Shown here: piece after piece, positions 47,765 to 59,879 of the stretch
Layout of the letters: every line of letters starts with the position of its first letter
Numbering within the stretch: position 1 is the first letter of the stretch
The notes under the pieces: generated by a model
What the model was told of the DNA's origin: nothing
The model's database searches: none
What the model saw: the letters and a program-made list of their open reading frames with translations, nothing else
Origin: Tetmemena sp. SeJ-2015
Taxonomy: Eukaryota; Ciliophora; Spirotrichea; Sporadotrichida; Oxytrichidae
NCBI GenBank assembly: GCA_027382625.1
Contig: JAJKFJ010020921.1
Coordinates: 124,001 to 188,000 of the forward strand
Reading direction: 5' to 3'
DNA: 64,000 bases
Position numbers and translations under genes: made by a program

Positions 47765-48000
47765 TCTCATTGACTCAACCTCTAGGCATTAAAGACAATA
47801 AACTTTTCTTAAACCCACGATCACTTCACTTATTCCTTAACGCTGAGTTTTGTCAACGAGTAGAACGATCCCACCGTCTGTGATCTTCTCTCTGAGCTTC
47901 TTAAGAAACTCAACATACTGCTCTCGCTTGAAACGAGGATGAAGGACATAAGCATCTAAGCCTGAGTCTTCGGCTGTTTCCTGCAAGTAACGCACTTGTA
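47765..48000 (-). CDS. possible DDE-transposase fragment
   Basis: The minus strand reads QVRYLQETAEDSGLDAYVLH, FKREQYVEFLKKLREKITDG and GIVLLVDKTQRQG in one frame. The pattern helix, then hydrophobic strand ending in Asp, resembles the region before the second catalytic Asp of Tc1/IS630 enzymes (compare LVIVLDN at 28.7 kb). The residue after Asp is Lys instead of Asn, and no downstream PPY-x-P block was found, so this is tentative. Confidence 0.3.
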
Positions 48001-48294
48001 ATTATTACTTTCTACTCGTAAACGTCTATTATCGTGCCTTTATTACCAACTCTTCTTCATGATAAATCTTGTGTGTAACACAGCTACGCCAGCACATACA
48101 ACCTTCACCTATCCCTCTCCACCTAAGCAGCTGCTCGATCACTCAACTTAACCTTTTTATAGATTTCTCTCTTATATATAGCAAACATTCTATCGTAAAT
48201 GGCATCAAACGTACAAAACTGTGAATCGAGTGAAGCGCTTTATAGACTCACTAAGCCATTTTATTCTAATAATCTGAAATATAAATTTACCACT

Positions 48295-48715
48295 AGCTGC
48301 TCATTCGATGAGCTTGGAGAACGCTAGTAAGCCTTCGTTGCAGATGCTTTAAATTCTGCCAGAATGTTATTGAGCTATCTCTGTGTTTTTGATGAAGAAA
48401 CTCGCGATTGAAACATAATTTGGTCCCAAAACCACAAGCAAAGGCGTCGGCGCTGCGCTCATGCCTGAATGCCGCCATTTACCTTGCACTCACCAGTCAT
48501 CTCCTTTCCCGCTCTCTCATAATTTATAACCTGCACTACCTGGCTAATTACGACGCCCTGAGTCGAATTTGCACCTCTATTTCACTCTACGATAAGTCGC
48601 TGCAGAGATATGGCGCACCCTAAAATAAAACTGGCAAATTCTAAGTGGGTGATCAGCTCTTTTTCGAAGGAGCTCTGGAGAAGCTATAAGCCTTGCTGCA
48701 GTGATTTTAATTCAT
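48295..48715. repeat. two further ~355-bp noncoding repeat units
   Basis: GCTTGGAGAACGCTAGTAAG (48310) and GCTCTGGAGAAGCTATAAG (48668) head matching blocks, and GGCTAATTACGACGCCCTGA lies at 48541. Same family as 8450-9400. Confidence 0.55.
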
Positions 48716-49439
48716 TCGAATTACTTTATGTTTTTATTAAAATAAGCGAAAAATACTTAGATTTAAGCATTATTATGGCAAAAATAATTTTAATTTGCAC
48801 ATAATTCCCTTATTGAGAATAGTTTTATGTAAATTATAGGGAATATCAACTGAATTTAGTAAATATTGTCATAATTTCAGCTGCGGTGCTCTATTTATTT
48901 TAGTTGGACAACTCTTTTATAATCTATAATTAACACTGATATGAAGTTAAATTAGTCTCCTATTTTCTCAAAATATAATCTTAAGCCTTCATAGCGAAGT
49001 AAAATAAAAATATAGCAAAAAGGTTTAAGTAAATTAATGTTTTAAAAGAGGACATAAAGTTTTCTATTCAAAAAATGAGAATGAAGATAAATAAGTAATG
49101 ATTTATTAAGTTGAAAAATAGTTTGAAATAATTCCATGTTTGAATTAAGTCGACTTTTGCTGATCACATCATTCTGTTGTTAAATAAACAGAATAATAGA
49201 TAAAAGTGATATGAATGCAGCATTTTAAATCATATGAATTGCTTCTCAGAATCTGATATACCGCTTAATATATGTCCATTATTTTAAGCATCAAATAAAT
49301 TAAATTAAAATATGATATGAGCTTATCACTAGAGAGAATAGCTGTGTTCAAAATAGTTTTAAGCAATTCAAGAACAAAATCTGATTGTTGCTAATAGTTC
49401 AAAGAGATTTCTCTAATTTAAACTAAATCTATTTTAATA

Positions 49440-50150
49440 TGTCAGAATATAATTTAAGCAGGGCTTCCTTCGCTTTCTTGGAAGAGAAAAGGCACTTGAG
49501 ACTTATCAAAATTATTTTGGAGTTAAAAGACAAACTCAACTTCTCTCGAAACTTCAGGGATTCAAGAATCATCATAGAAGCACTCTGGATCAAAGATCTC
49601 GTCCGATGGTTTTTGGATTTTAGTTTACTCTCACTAAGAAAAGACAAATTAACCTTTAATTAGACACCATATATATTTCCTGAAAGAAATTAAGCTGGGT
49701 GTATAGTTTTATACTTTGCTGATATAAAATTTTCTTTAAGATTACTTTTTTATCTTAATAAGTCTAGTAACATTGGACATCTACTCAAAATATTCAGCCT
49801 CTTTTTAGCTGCTCTTTGATGATATTTCTTCCTCCATTTTCAGGTGATCCATTATATTTTCCATATCCTGGTAGAAGATTAATTGAGAATGGATATCGGA
49901 CTAGCATGATGAGCTTCTCTTCCACTTCTTTTCTTTTTACAAGCTGAAGTTAAATATTATCCTCTAGCACTTATAAGCTTCCCTACTCTCGCTTCTTAAA
50001 CACTAAATATTATTAAATTGCTATTGAATTGCAAATTTTTAAAATAATCATTATCTATAATTGGCAAGAATCTGAATATTCAAGCTTTTCGATTTATAGT
50101 GAGTTATATTATCTTACTTTATTGCATATGCATTCTTAAATTTACTATTC
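49440..50150 (+). CDS. unrecognised protein with clear ATG start
   Basis: ATG at 49440 opens MSEYNLSRASFAFLEEKRHL, LIKIILELKDKLNFSRNF and RIIIEALWIKDLVRWFLDF. About 135 codons follow before the first TGA, then ILVEDQLRMDIGLAWWASLP. The 3-prime end overlaps the left end of the inverted duplication (50007), so the duplication boundary may cut the gene. Hydrophobic, possibly membrane-associated; no family recognised. Confidence 0.45.
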
Positions 50151-50204
50151 ATACAAAATAGCAGCTTTCACAAACTTTCTCTGATTCATTTATCATGCAC
50201 ACGA

Positions 50205-51230
50205 AGACTATCGCAAGCCAATGTATGATTATCGAATCAGAGCGAAAGCTTTGCCAACGACTTCGACAAATCGCATCAACAGAATTATCATCGAGGGAGG
50301 TATTCATGAGTGTACAGTCAGCCTCTCCAATGACCTCTCAGCTTGCCCGTTTATCATGCTGAAAACAAGATAGAAACTCTATCTTCAAGTAACTCATTCT
50401 GATGGGTGAAAGGAGAACTCAAAAACTCGGATAGTTGTTGGAGCTTTCACCCTTCTCACAACTCGTGAATTGCTGTGAAGATTGCTTGGGGATGAGCACT
50501 CTTACCTTCTTTTCAAATCAGCGGGTAACAACTCAAGATTCACATACTTCAAAAGAGCGTAGCGTAAGGGTCAAGTCAAATTTATGGAACCGCAGCAGAG
50601 TCCTCTAGTTCTCAGGACTGCTTGACTTCATCAGTATCCAAAGCGAAATAGAATCATTCAACCCTGCTCTCAATTTCTGATAGTGATCGGAAAACATCCA
50701 GGTAACCCATTCATTTTTAATCCCTGTTTGTTTTTTTTTAAAAGCTACACTTGAGGTGGCTAATGTAGATGAGCTCTAGACACCAGAAGCGGTCCCAGTA
50801 ATTCTCATTTCGAAATGCGAAGCTCCACTCATACCATATCCAGGAATTATCTCAATCAGCGTGAGTGAGAACTCAAAATATCATCTTCACATAATGCGAG
50901 ACCAAATCACCAACATCGATGCATGGCTTTGAAATTATCAGCCCAATAATTCTTGCAACATTGGGTGATAAGACAAAGGCTGGGAAGCCTAAGTGGCATT
51001 TCGAGAGCACCCAATATCATTGCACCCTTCTCAGATACAGCTCAGCGTGTGGACGTAAAGCTTGCCCAAGGAAAATCCCAGTCCGAGATGTAAAGCCCTA
51101 CTCGCTTGATAAGCTTAAGAATTCGGTGAAGCTGAAATACTTACCTTTCGTCAAGTTGTAGATAACGAAGAGCGGAATGCATGCCTCAGCGATTCCATCC
51201 GTGGCAGTCTCGTGGTGCAGAAGGCATTTT
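50205..51230 (+). CDS. duplicated gene, left copy; weak Lon-N-like segment
   Basis: Reads YRIRAKALPTTSTNRINRII, EGGIHECTVSLSNDL, VTHSDGWKENSKTRIVVGAF, RELLWRLLGDEHSYLLF and MEPQQSPLVLRTAWLHQYPK, with three TGA as Trp. After the intron 50702-50744 comes TLEVANVDELQTPEAVPVIL, ISKCEAPLIPYPGIISISVS and YHLHIMRDQI. In a neighbouring frame follows MHGFEIISPIILATLGDKTK and SLDKLKNSVKLKYLPFVKL. The PVILISKCEAPLIPYPGII stretch faintly resembles the N-terminal substrate domain of mitochondrial Lon protease. I treat this as a hint only. Minus-strand reading is possible but weaker. Confidence 0.5.
50702..50744 (+). other. candidate intron, 43 nt, conserved in both arms
   Basis: Starts GTAACCC and ends with a T run and AAAAG. 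The right-arm counterpart (52378-52420, minus) keeps both ends and the same length while its T run has changed, as expected for noncoding DNA. Confidence 0.55.
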
Positions 51231-51403
51231 CTCAAATAATAAAAATTATATTCTTAAATTATTAAAACTTAATCAGACTCTGCTGTTATAATTAATCTAT
51301 ACGATAATTGGTGTGCGACACTCCGCATTTCATTTAATAATATATAACAGACCTAATATTTATATAAATTTTAAAAATGAGAATGCCTCAGAGTCTCAAC
51401 AGC

Positions 51404-51690
51404 TCCGCCAGAACTAATATTGCCTTTAATTCTATCCTTGAGCTTACCAGTTTCCACCGTGGCGGAAACTCCTACCTTAATGACTGCAACGCCACCGGTG
51501 AGTCTTCCAGCTCTCTCCTGGAGCTTCTCCATATCGTATTCTGATGTTGTTCCTTCAATCTGATCCTTAATGCTCTCAACTCTCTCGCCTATATCATTCT
51601 TCTCTCCAGCATCTCCCATGATGATGGTGACGTCCTTAGTGATGATGATCTTCTTGTAAGTTTCAAAAAGGTCATGCATATGTGCATTCA
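51404..51690 (-). CDS. HSP60/GroEL chaperonin fragment
   Basis: The minus strand encodes about 95 residues of a group I chaperonin: KKIIITKDVTIIMGD, ERVESIKDQIEGTTSEYDME, KLQERAGRLTGGVAVIKVGV then SATVETGKLKDRIKGN. This corresponds to roughly residues 320-395 of E. coli GroEL, in the apical/intermediate region. HSP60 folds proteins in the mitochondrion. No stop of any kind occurs in the fragment. Both sides end in the inverted-duplication arms, and no other part of the ~550-residue protein is in the window, so it is an isolated exon or captured piece. After GKLKDRIKGN the sequence runs into arm-derived residues (SGGAVETL). Confidence 0.85.
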
Positions 51691-51713
51691 TTTAAAAGTT
51701 AGAAGCATCGATG

Positions 51714-53117
51714 GCGGAGCTGCTGAGGCTCTGAGGCATTCTCATTTTTAAAATTTATATAAATATTAGGTCTGTTATATATTATTAAATGAAATGCGGA
51801 GTGTCGCACACCAATTATCGTATAGATTAATTATAACAGCAGAGTCTGATTAAGTTTTAATAATTTAAGGATATAATTTTTATTATTTGAGAAAATGCCT
51901 TCTGCACCACGAGACTGCCACGGATGGAATCGCTGAGGCATGCATTCCGCTCTTCGTTATCTACAACTTGACGAAAGGTAAGTATTTCAGCTTCACCGAA
52001 TTCTTAAGCTTATCAAGCGAGTAGGGCTTTACATCTCGGACTGGGATTTTCCTTGGGCAAGCTTTACGTCCACACGCTGAGCTGTGTCTGAGAAGGGTGC
52101 AATGATATTGGGTGCTCTCGAAATGCCACTTAGGCTTCCCAGCCTTTGTCTTATCACCCAATGTTGCAAGAATTATTGGGCTGATAATTTCAAAGCCATG
52201 CATCGATGTTGGTGATTTGGTCTCGCATTATGTGAAGATGATATTTTGAGTTCTCACTCACGCTGATTGAGATAATTCCTGGATATGGTATGAGTGGAGC
52301 TTCGCATTTTGAAATGAGAATTACTGGGACCGCTTCTGGTGTCTAGAGCTAATCTACATTAGCCACCTCAAGTGTAGCTTTTTAAAAAATACAAACAGGG
52401 ATTAAAAATGAATGGGTTACCTGGATGTTTTCCGATCACGATCAGAAATTGAGAGCAGGGTTGAATGATTCTATTTCGCTTTGGATACTGATGAAGTCAA
52501 GCAGTCCTGAGAACTAGAGGACTCTGCTGCGGTTCCATAAATTTGACTTGACCCTTACGCTACGCTCTTTTGAAGTATGTGAATCTTGAGTTGTTACCCG
52601 CTGATTTGGAAAGAAGGTAAGAGTGCTCATCCCCAAGCAATCTTCACAGCAATTCACGAGTTGTGAGAAGGGTGAAAGCTCCAACAACTATCCGAGTTTT
52701 TGAGTTCTCCTTTCACCCATCAGAATGAGTTACTTGAAGATAGAGTTTCTATCTTGTTTTCAGCATGATAAACGGGCAAGCTGAGAGGTCATTGGAGAGG
52801 CTGACTGTACACTCATGAATACCTCCCTCGATGATAATTCTGTTGATGCGATTTGTCGAAGTCGTTGGCAAAGCTTTCGCTCTGATTCGATAATCATACA
52901 TTGGCTTGCGATAGTCTTCGTGTGCATGATAAATGAATCAGAGAAAGTTTGTGAAGGCTGCTATTTTGTATGAATAGTAAATTTAAGAATGCATATGCAA
53001 TAAAGTAAGATAATATAACTCACTATAAATCGAAAAGCTTGAATATTCAGATTCTTGCCAATTATAGATAATGATTATTTTAAAAATTTGCAAATTCAAT
53101 AGCAATTTAATAATATT
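51714..53117. repeat. right arm of the large inverted duplication
   Basis: Reverse complement of 50007-51403. The two arms leave about 310 bp of unique DNA between them, holding the HSP60 fragment. One coding difference is Tyr versus His in the 80-residue frame (LLRYSS / LLRHSS). Confidence 0.9.
51890..52910 (-). CDS. duplicated gene, right copy
   Basis: Mirror copy of the gene at 50205-51230, including the MHGFEIISPIILATLGDKTK frame (52203 to 51961) and the 43-nt intron at 52378-52420. Differences are few and mostly synonymous or in noncoding runs. See the left copy for content. Confidence 0.5.
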
Positions 53118-53119
53118 AG

Positions 53120-54490
53120 AAAGAGAAAGCTGGCAAAAGTTCTTTTTTAAGAGGACCTTTGTTTCTCTGAGCACAGCGTCTTCTTTGGATAGGACTGAAT
53201 GGACTGGGGTCTAGAAAATTAACCTCTCCATACTGGAAATTTGGATTAGATATTCTTGGATTATAAAGTCAAAGACCACAAACCATTAAATTATAGCTTT
53301 TTTATGGACGCATTATGAGTTAGGTGATTTAAAAATCTGAGTCTCATTTGATAAACTCTGCATATTAGGTACTCATTTCAACCTTTTCACCGTTTTGAGC
53401 TCCCTTAATTTAATAACAATTGATGGCCTATCTTTGAGATGCATAATGATTTTTAATTTTAAGCTAATCATATTTATTGTCAGAATTAGTTTTAACAGCT
53501 GCTGGCTCATCTCTATCAATTAAAAAAATGCATCAACTATAAAAAGATGATTGGTTTGAAAGTATAGGACCCCTCTGAAGATTAAAAGCTGAAATCTTCT
53601 AAAGGAGTAGCAGTCATTTTGTAAGTATTCATTCACTTAGTTCCTTATTATACTCAATAATCTTGATATATTATACTATCGAAGTATACAAATCATAAAA
53701 TTGACATTGCTTTTTAAATCTATGATAATAGAATTATGAAACTACAAATTTAAAATTGTTTTTTATTTGCTGTATGAAGCAGAATACATGGATAGGTAAA
53801 TTAAATTTGAGTGATAGAGTTGCACTCTCTCTCTTATTAAATTATTTATTAACTTATCTCATATCTTCATTAACTGTCTCATCAATACTGAGTTAAATAT
53901 AATCACCAATTAGAATGGGCATTATGTAAATTGTTGCATGAAAATTTATTTGGGCTCAAAACTAATTATTACAGAGTTTAGATATAATTTAACGAAATAA
54001 AGGATTGTGTTTTAGTCCGTTCCTCCCTATCACACCTAATTCCTAAATTTCTAATTTAAAATTTGTTAGTGTCTCTGTATCAACTAAGATCTCACAAATT
54101 TAAAACTCAAAATCTTAAAAAGTAGAATTTCCTTTATAATTTATCATAAATGTATTGCTATTGCTTTCCATAACTATTAGCTGTATTTACTAAATAATGT
54201 TTGTATTTAAGAAATTAAATCCTATATTATTATATTCAGAGCTCTATTAGATGTTCTGAAACTCAATATTCTTAAACTTGATGGTCTTGTGGAGATCATG
54301 AGAGTTATCATTTATGCTAGACTGATTTTTCCCCGCACTTACTTGATAAACATTTAATTTTTTCGTACGAGTTGAGCGAAGTCATTTTATGCTAAGTTTT
54401 TATTGTAATGCTTCTATATTATGTTTGAGTGAGGACCTTCCTTGTAAATAACATTCTGAATATTTCGTTTGAAAATCGAGAATTATTAAA
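53120..54490. other. AT-rich stretch, no supported gene
   Basis: A/T-rich with no strong coding texture on either strand. No repeats recognised. Confidence 0.35.
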
Positions 54491-54494
54491 CTTA

Positions 54495-54960
54495 TTAAGG
54501 GATAAATATGAATGCAGAATCGGAGGTAAGAGATATATGAGATCAATTCATTAGTAGACTTTGATTTAAGACCTGATGTTCAGATGGTTAAAGCCTAGAT
54601 TAGTATTTTTTATTCCAAAGTTTAAATCTTTTAAGTAAAATTCTTTTTTTGAATTTTTTTTTCTGACTAATATTTCTAGTAGCAGTATTAGTGAAAATAG
54701 CGAAAGAAATATTTCAGATGATGAAGATGGATGAGGAAATTTAATGAGCGGAAGAATAGGTTGAAAGAGGAAAAGTTGAAAAATAAATTAGAGATGCTTC
54801 AAAAATGTGAAAACCAAAGCTGATAGAGTAAGGCTCAAAAGTATACAATTAAACATCAAGGTAGTGATTAATCTAGAAATGGTTTTAATTTATTCCCTAA
54901 TGTTTAAACTTCTACATCTCTTTTTAATTTCCCTAATCCATTCATATTCTACCTATAATA
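54495..54960 (+). pseudogene. small acidic gene, copy B (diverged)
   Basis: Homologous to 14995-15700: ATG near 54511 gives MNAESEVRDI, later TWCSDGQSLD, then a Ser/acidic stretch and AEEQVERGKVEKQIRDASKM. It lacks the 318-bp insertion. The acidic region and the AEEQ region lie in different frames, so the copy is probably decayed or carries an indel. Confidence 0.45.
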
Positions 54961-54964
54961 CATC

Positions 54965-57900
54965 AACCTAGTTACCTGAAATCACATAGCATTCTTACTT
55001 ATTGCGCCTACTCGCAAACACATTTGTTTATAAAAAGACAGAAGAGATTAATAAAATTGCATTTGCTAATAAACAAACATAACAAATTCCGATAAATCTT
55101 ATATTTATAAACAAACGGAATATTTTAGTTCTTTAATTGTTCAAGATTATGCTTTGATTTTGTGTTTTATCAGAATAAAATAATTTGTACTTAAATATTT
55201 TTATTCCCTTCGTTTACAATTAAGTCATTTAATATTCAAGCTCTGCTCAAATGTATAAATCCATTATATTTTACCTTAAATATAAATTTACTAAATATTA
55301 TTAAGCCTTCTTATTTTTCCTTATAGAAAGTTACTTTTCTTGTTTAGTCTTGAGCTTTAGTTATCAACTTTCAAATTTGAACCAAAAAAAATATCTTTGA
55401 TCAATAATTACTTATTTTAGGATTTAAAATATAAGGGGATTACTGATGTTGAGAACATGAGCCACGAATCGTAAAATAATGCTCTACCTTCAAAGTTTTG
55501 AGGTATGCTATCATCTTCTTGCCTGGTTAATATCGTCAATATAGAATTCCAACATTAAACGTCTTTTAATTAATTCATATTAGAAATGCATTTCCTATTA
55601 AATAAATATAGCTGTTTAATCAATCTCTAATGTTCCTAGCTTTGAGAAACTGGAATTGAATGATTTAAAGCTTGACTGCAAAGTCTCCTCTGATCAAAAT
55701 AGTGGCAGTTTTATTTTGCAATTCTGTGACTACTATATCTTCACTTGTAGAAGTTTCAATAACCAGATAGTAGACCATCTATCTCACCTTTGAGTTTAAA
55801 TGATGATTCAAACTAATAGCTTCTTAACTTGAGAATATCTGTATCTATATTATAATTACAGATAAATAAATCAAAATTAATATTGAAATTCATAATCATT
55901 GGGTTTTTTTAACATAAGAGTTTAAAATGAGAATTGATAAGCGTTCACTTTTCAAAGAAGACCTAAAGAAGTATGTATATCTCCATTATAATTTCTGAGG
56001 AATTAAAAATGAGATCGTTATAAAAAATGCAAATAATAAAAAAGGGATATTTTTATAATGCCAAGTAATAATGTCTTATCAAGACTGTAAATTAAAATCA
56101 AAATAAAATAAGGAAGTAAAAACGAAGAAGGAGTGCCTCAATGTATTTCAATTTCTTGAATGATAAATAATAACAAACAGCCTGATATACCAGCAATATA
56201 TAATATATTTGTTTAAGTTTGATTGAAATAAATGTTCTTCAACAAAAAGATTCATTTACCGGTGTAAATAAGAATTCTCTAAATCCTAGCTTTTATCGAC
56301 TGGGGGGTCAAGAGTCTATCGATTTAGAATAAAACTTATTATAAAGAATTGATCGCAATTCATAGGATGGCGCAAAGGTAACCTCAGGAAGACAAAGAAG
56401 ATTAAAAGATCGGATTGAAGCTGCAAAAGGATTTTAAGCAAAGAAGCAGGTTGAGGTAAAACTATTCCAGAAAAAGCATTAGAAGAGTTTACAAAAAATT
56501 TCTTCTTGAATGAAAGAAAAACAAACCAGAAAATTAATTATGTGATATCTGTTATTGGTAAAATTTGAATGCTTTTAAAAAATTGATGTCCTCTTTTGTT
56601 TGCTTAAAGAATTTTTGAATAATGAAGATGTCATCTTAGTCTTGTAATTCTCTATTGATTTTTAATTGAGAATTACTCTCTCTTAATATATAATTCTACA
56701 TTTCATTTAATTATTAACCTTTCTTTGTGAATTTAAAATTCTTTTGTAGCGCATTCTCAGAATGCACTTCCATACTTAGATTAAGAGAATGAGAATGAGA
56801 ATGGCATGTTTGAAGTTTCTTGTGATGATTGAAAGAGCTTAAAGATTTCAATGGCTAGCTCACCTCCGTGAGTGTTCGTTATCTCATCAAGCTTCAATTC
56901 ATTATTAAATGCAGTATAATAACTTTGAATTCACTAAATGCATTATATATATCATGATTTTTTATACTTGTACAATTAAATAATTTGTTATTGAAATGAG
57001 CCATTATATTAAAAAATATTTATGTTTCTTAAAAATGAATATGCTGTAGGAGCAATTCGGATTTAAAGAAATGAAGAATCTCTTATAATTTCATTCTCAG
57101 CTGGCAAGCGTTCTCATACCTCTTATTATCCACTACATTAAGTTATAAATCCATTTCAATTTTCATTAAATATATTTTTGTAACTAGATGTAATCTTTAT
57201 CATAAATCTGTATCGTAATTTTCCTCTGCTAATTCTCAAAGAGCAAAATTTAAATGAGAACCGAAAATAAATTTTAGCTTCATCTGATCAAAATACTAAA
57301 TAAATAATTGTATAGTTAATTATAAACATTTTAAGTCTTATTCAATTTGGCAGACATAGTCAGCGGTCAGAATCGGAAGGTCGGCTTGAATTAGAGAGAG
57401 AGAAGCTAATTTTGAAAGCTTAAGCGAGTACAAGCTTGCTTCAAGAGCACACTAAAAAGCTGCTGATTTCCAAATAAAATAAACTTCTTGACCCTTTTTA
57501 TAACTCTATTCAAATAAATTTAAGTTGGGTACATGACTCTGAGCGAGTTACCTTGAGTACTAAACATGCTAGACTTCAATTATGATGTAGCATTGCTAAT
57601 TAAAAATTTAATAACACATCAAAACTGTATGATAATATCTTTCTTAAGATTAAAACATTTCTCGCTTGCTATATCCTAATTTATGCGAGAAGCAGCTTCA
57701 CAAGAAATCTTAATCCCATCACCGAAGAGAGAATTTTAGAAAATGCAATTTTTAATTTTAAGCTCTTTAAAACCTTAAGTAGAAGTCTCTCTATCTTGAG
57801 TTTAGGACTAAACCACTAAAAGAGCTTGGCATCTTGAAAGGTTCTTTAGTTCCAAAACGCATTTATACTTTAAAATTATTTATCTAAGGTTTATCTTAAA

Positions 57901-59875
57901 ATTTTATACTGGAATCTTTCCATCTTGTGGCTATATACTGGTTAATAATTATATAAATATCATTTTCTTCTAAGAATCAATGAAGATAAGCTTATAGCAT
58001 CTTACTAAGCAGGTGTGTGCTAGACTAGGTCTTATCAACTTGCCTAGAAAATGAGGGAATACCTAACATAATTAAGACTCTTATTTTAATAAAGGCTGAC
58101 CGATTGAGAAAGCTGCAACCCTTACTGCTTGCTATCTGCTAACTGCTTATAATTATAGTAAATATAAAAATTACAAATGTTTAGTTGACAGACGTTTGAA
58201 TAAGTAAATCACGTACTAACTTCTTTGACTTATGTATAAAATGAATATGCTAATTATTCTCTAAATAGTAATAGAGCTCTTTCTTTTGAATCTCCTTTGA
58301 ATTTCCGTCTTTAAAGCATGGACGATCTCTCCTCAAGCTTTCAACTAGTTGGGATGAAGATGATTTCTTTCTTGCATTTTGCTGAGGCACTTTTGAAGCC
58401 CAGTGAACTGCCCTAAACCTACCGGCTCACTCTCCAATGAAAATAAGACTTAATCAATTGACTTTAAATACAGTGAAATCTGTCAGCTAAGATTAATAAT
58501 ATATTCAAGCTTTACAAGTCTTTAGCTAATATTTCAACTCTCATTAGAAATTTTAAAGATATTTATAAATTAATTGAAGCAAAGGACATTTAAAACTTTG
58601 ATATAGAAAATGAAACAGCCTATCTACAATCTAATTAGAGATATTGGTTTTGGAGTAATTTCTTTTGCTAATAAGTTTAAATAAGAATAGAATATTGCTG
58701 GTGCTATTCCGCCCAAATTTCAATCATTTAGAGTATTATTATTATTATTATCTCTAATATTTAAACTAAATTTGATAAACTAATTTAAATATATTTGCGG
58801 AGATGAGTCTTTTCATAGCCAGACTCTGATGAGCATAGTTTCGGTTTTAATTGGAAGTTAATACTTTGCACAGTCACCAAAAATCGATTCATATAAAGTC
58901 TTTCAAAAGAAAAATGAATACTACTTTTAAATAGTAGCTACTCAACGCTATCTGAAGTATTGAAAAAGGAAGTAAAGGTTTAAGCTATGAAGAGAATTCT
59001 TATTCTTGATGCGCTAAGCTTCAGCTTAAAGGGTGACTTTAACTTGGTTTAATGGATAGTAGTCGCCAAAGCTTATCAAACACAAGACCGTTTAGCCTAG
59101 TTTCACTAGCCTTGCTTCTCGAAGATAGCTTGATTTATCACTGGTGCTGAATGAAAGTTCTCTCATCTTTAAAAGAGCATAATAAATTAATTAAAAAAAG
59201 TCAAATATTAATAGAGTATTTCAACTTTCATAAAAACAGGGAGGCAGCAAGCTATTTCTTAAACACTTCTAAACGATGAGTTATTTAATATATACGCTTA
59301 AACTTTAGAGTGCATTCTAAAGTTATCTCTTTTACTTCAAGCTTTTTGAAATTATGTGTGAGACTCCTTAGAGAGACTTACTTCAGAGGCATGCTATTGC
59401 TGCAAATCCAGCTACTCAGACCGCACTACTAATGGAGGCTCTTTATATTATGGGTGTGTAGTTGCAAGTTAACATTTGAATTTCCTTTTCTTCAAAGATA
59501 TACATAAGAATTTGAGGAATTTAGATTTGAAAAGAGCTAATTTAATATTTTTAATTTCATTTTAGATTCTCCACTTCATTTATAGCTTTGAAAATTATTA
59601 TTAAATGCCTCTAGCTAGAGATTCCAGTGAGTCTGTGGCTGGCTCAACTATTATAATGACTGGTATTAATTCAATAATATTTTAGCAGCCCACACTCTTA
59701 TTCGTTGGGCTCGTTCAGCTTATCTTAATTTAAATGAAGCTTAGTTAATTTAATACCCTGAAATTTTTATAATCTATACAATTTTAATCATTTAAATATT
59801 ATGAGAAATACCAACAATATACTTAAATTAATAAAAAGTAATAATAATTCCCAAGAGTAATTAATGTTTATGCCT
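54965..59875. other. AT-rich region, little that can be supported
   Basis: About 5 kb of A/T-rich DNA. Small GC-richer islands (about 57350-57480, 58300-58440, 59040-59160) do not read convincingly. A TATTATTATT run lies near 58736. Confidence 0.35.
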
Positions 59876-59879
59876 GCAA

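Larger units (their letters stand above)
50007..51403. repeat. left arm of a large inverted duplication (~1.4 kb)
   Basis: Matches 51714-53117 in reverse complement over its whole length, with scattered single-base differences and a few T/A-run changes. Outer limit is ATATTATTAAATTGCTATTG; inner limit is the CTCAACAGCTCCGCC block. Confidence 0.9.
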
